DNA of 64,000 nt from Numida meleagris. Its lineage: Eukaryota; Chordata; Aves; Galliformes; Numididae. The stretch is from positions 38,874,797 to 38,938,796 of the forward strand of contig NC_034410.1 of the NCBI RefSeq assembly GCF_002078875.1. The letters are read 5' to 3'. Below are positions 60,801 through 64,000 of this stretch, piece by piece; within the stretch, counting starts at the first letter, position 1, and every line of letters starts with the position of its first letter. Under the pieces are notes generated by a model, which had not been told where the DNA came from, ran no database searches, and worked only from the letters and a program-made list of their open reading frames with translations. A program made the translations under genes and the position numbers.

Positions 60801-63800
60801 TTGGGATTATGCAGACATCACTTGTGTTTAACAATAGGCTCAACCCAACTCATCACCTTGAAGTTTTCTAAATAAAACCAGAGAACTGAGCTCATAGAAG
60901 TGGCTGAAAGGGACAGAAAAGATAGAAGAATGCATGTTGCAGCCTACCACTGGGGATCCCAGAGACCTGGTTTGGATCGTGCTTGGATCTTCACTGTGCA
61001 AAGCCACCTCTCACCCATTTTGGGAGTGCTTGTTGTGGAGCTATTGGTTCTTTCAAGATGTTTTTTTCCCCACAAGCTCTTCCATCTTGAAAACAATAAT
61101 GTTAATATTGAAAGGGAGTGACCTGGCAGTTTTTTGATTTTTGGCTTCTGCAATTATTCTCTGTAAAGTGAGGTAGATATTTCTACATGATTGTGTAGCA
61201 AAATCTAACCAAGAGTAGCTTTCAATCTAATGTTTAGGTCCTCAGAAAGGAAAGTCCTGGGTAAATGTTTCTATCCAAGAGCAGCAACTTAAAATGAGAA
61301 TTCTGTCTGTCATAAATGCTAGAGCTCTATAAACATGTGACTATCACTGTAGGAAGCATCACTTATAAAAGCTATATGCCGAGATCTTTCAATATTTAAG
61401 GGGTTTGGGTTGTTTTATTGAGCCGCAGTTATTATTTGCCAAATATTACTTGAATTTCTCATGAGCAATATTAAGAACACACTGAAGGCATGCAATAAAA
61501 TCAGTGTCCTTTCCTTGTCCACTAAACAGATTTTGACCCAGTTCTAATTCCTGTCTCTGCTAAGAGACGAAAAACAACCTGAAATGGTATTTTGGTGCAT
61601 GACAGCACCTACACATTGAGGTTTACCTGTCCATCCTCTCTAATCTAGTCAGGGATGGCAGATTCTTCACTTACAGAGTAAAAGATTTGTAAAAATCAGC
61701 ACATTCTGTAGTTCTTGTACTGCATTTATTTGAGCTTGTTCAGTTAAATTATTAATAACTTTAAATATTTTGGCGTGATTTCCATTGGTATGGTGTTAAT
61801 CATTTCAAAGGGTCAATGAAAGGTATAATATTTTCTGTACTTATTTCCATTTTGACTAACGAGACTTCCTGTGGTATTTAGCTGTGCAAAAGCACACTGC
61901 CGTATAGGAAGAGGCTGTGTTACTGAAGATCTGGAGGGACCTCCCAGACAGGCAGTTTCTCTAATATGCCTATTGGTTCTTTGGCTTCTCTGATGAGATT
62001 TTTGTTGTAATGTGCATTTATGATGAAAATTACAACTTCTGTACATCTGCAGTAACTTGAACAAACTGCCCTTTTGAGTGTGGCTTGTTCCACAGAATTA
62101 AAATGTAAATGAGCTCATTTATTTCTAATAGAATGGGTATCATACTCCATAATTCTCACAGTACCTGGCTGAACTCTTCCTTACACATACACAACTCTTA
62201 TTGATTTCTGCAAAGAGCTTGCTAGTACATCACGGCCTAGGATCATGCGTAGAAGTGCGATTGTGCTGACTTACCTGCTGGTGAATACTGACTCACCAAT
62301 TAACTTCAGAAACAAACACTCTCACATTTTGTTTCTCTGCTCAATAATGAATTTGGAGTGGTAGGTTGGACCAGTGTACTGATGCTGGTTGTATTTATTA
62401 AGACTACGTTACGGTGTAACACGGTCAATTTATCTTTTGCCTTTAACAATTCTAAAGCAGTTGAAAACAAGTTACTGTGTTCTGCTGATATAAATTTGAG
62501 TGGCTTCAGGGAAAACTACTCCCCCCTTCCGTCATCTGTGTAGGTAACCTATTTATTTATTTAGAATTGTGGACTTGGAATTGATTTTGGTTGTGTACTT
62601 TAAGCTTCTGCGAAACAGTGACAAACATACCAATGTCTCAGTAACTCCGCAGCTCTGATTATCTCAAGTCATTGAATTATGTGACCTCTCATCTTCCAAA
62701 TCTTGAGCGTTTTGTTTCTGTTCTGATGAGGTCTCTAAGAGCACCTGTGAAAGGAAACTGAACTTCCCTGAATAATTACTCCAGTGTGAACTTTGCAAGA
62801 AGTAGAGGAAGAGGGAAAGTATTAGTTCACATTTTTCCTAGTTGTTTATATCTTCCATGTATGTTATACCAGCTACAATGAGAAGAAGGAAAAAAGACCC
62901 TATGTGTTCTCAGCCAACCTGGGGAAACACTGTGTTTTATGTGCCACTTAAGACTGTAAAAGAACCAGCTAAAAAGCCATAAAGATCAGCTTGTCCTAGG
63001 TTTACTGAAAAATACAATTTAACGAGAATTTTGGCTTTATTAATAAATAAGGCTCTTCTCTTTGAGTCACAGACTAATCAAGTGGCATTTCCAATAGTAC
63101 TGCTCCATTGGGCTTCTGATTAGTACGAGCCTCAGTCCATGTGAAAGGACACCCTGCATCTTCAGATGCTCGATTGCTGTGAAGTACAACAGTAGTACAT
63201 CTGTTTTCCGGCAGTGTTAATCGCCTGTACTTTAAGGGCATTTGTGCATGGATTAATGCAGGAAGGGCCAGAGTAGAACTGGATCATGAAAATACTTGGG
63301 CCTAATTATCTGTTTATTTATTCTTTCCTTTATCTACTATCCTGGGACTTATTGCACCTATGGACAGATAGGATCAGAACTAGAAGTGCTTGGTGATTGC
63401 ATCTGGCGATATGGGGAAGAAATCCCTGTATGGAGCAGTCAAAAAGGAATGGAACTCAGTTTTCTTCATGAGATTGTTATGTAGGAAAATTGAGTGATGT
63501 CAAAAGCCACCCCTAGCTAGCTACTGTTGGCTTCCCCCTCCAATTCCTTTGTATAAACATCAGAATTGTCTCAACCCTCTCCTGGCTGGTGTTTGGTGTG
63601 CATCTTTGGAATGATGCTGCTACTCAACTTTGTGAAAATGTTTAAAACATTTTTCCCCTCAATAGAAAATATATAATATTGAATATTTTATAAAGCAATT
63701 TTATTTTAAAGAAAAAGTGTAATGGCAGTAAGACTGGGTATTTTTGCTGTTCTTCCAGCATGTCCTCTGTCTCATTAGCTCCTTCAGTAACTGATTTTTA

Positions 63801-64000
63801 AGCAATATTTTAGGGAGAAAAAAAAATCCTCATTAAGTTCTCACCACTTTCTCCTGTGCAGTTTGGAGACATTTTTTTCCTCCTTTTTACCATATTTTAT
63901 TCACAATCTGCTCAGATTAGTCATGACTCCGCCCTTTCATTTTTGTGACATGAAGCCTCACCATGACAACTGTCAATGCTTTGCCAAATGCCTTAGGACA
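51873..64000. other. Probable intron 1, last part; no exon supported
   Basis: About 12 kb without a recognisable exon, RNA gene or confident transposon. A T-rich low-complexity run lies at 57520-57536. The longest ATG-started + frame (59758-60132, 124 codons) has no known motif. Segments at 54500-54960 and 59220-60240 are less repetitive and hold several ATTA/TAAT cores, so they are candidates for conserved regulatory DNA, judged by appearance only. Confidence 0.5.
57520..57536. repeat. Poly-T tract in pyrimidine-rich DNA
   Basis: Seventeen T residues following a CTTTT-type pyrimidine run. Confidence 0.88.

Noticed and set aside
1..64000. CRISPR arrays, tRNA or rRNA genes, bacterial operons
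   Set aside because: No regularly spaced direct repeats, cloverleaf sequences with A/B boxes or rRNA cores were recognised, and the window is vertebrate nuclear DNA.

Overview
The window looks like nuclear DNA of a bird, most likely chicken or a close galliform. The evidence is many CR1 LINE fragments of several ages, an avian ERVL-type LTR, an LTR-like stretch with an alpharetrovirus-like R/U5 motif, and a mariner-type element matching what I remember of the chicken Galluhop family. Base composition is otherwise AT-rich with one sharp CpG island. There is no bacterial-style coding: nearly every open frame is short, lacks domains and reads as chance. All family names come from pattern memory, not from a search.

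Layout. 1-33 kb is gene-poor sequence with many mobile-element relics: CR1 pieces at 1-114, 1740-1860, 3590-4455, 7040-7234, 11350-11445, 12070-12665 and 14395-14650, an ERVL-type solo LTR at 7990-8508, a collagen-coding relic at 9040-9213 directly beside LTR-like DNA at 9270-10065, and a mariner element at 27949-28483. 33.4-34.0 kb holds two CR1 3' ends. 34.15-36.1 kb is a CpG island with the start of one protein-coding gene on the + strand: a strong-context ATG at 35025 opens a 60-codon exon ending at a consensus donor (AAG|GTACGT, 35204/35205). I do not recognise the protein. From 35205 to the window end the sequence behaves like the long first intron of that gene. It is AT-rich, carries a few more CR1 fragments (44996, 50497, 51713, 51810) and simple repeats including a 32-base C tract, and includes stretches that look like candidate regulatory DNA.

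Only one gene start is supported, so there is no gene cooperation to describe. The main points of interest are the unrecognised first exon with its CA-repeat/uORF leader, the decayed collagen segment next to the LTR-like block, the long pure C tract, and a possible undescribed pair of LTR-like direct repeats near 41.1 and 41.5 kb.
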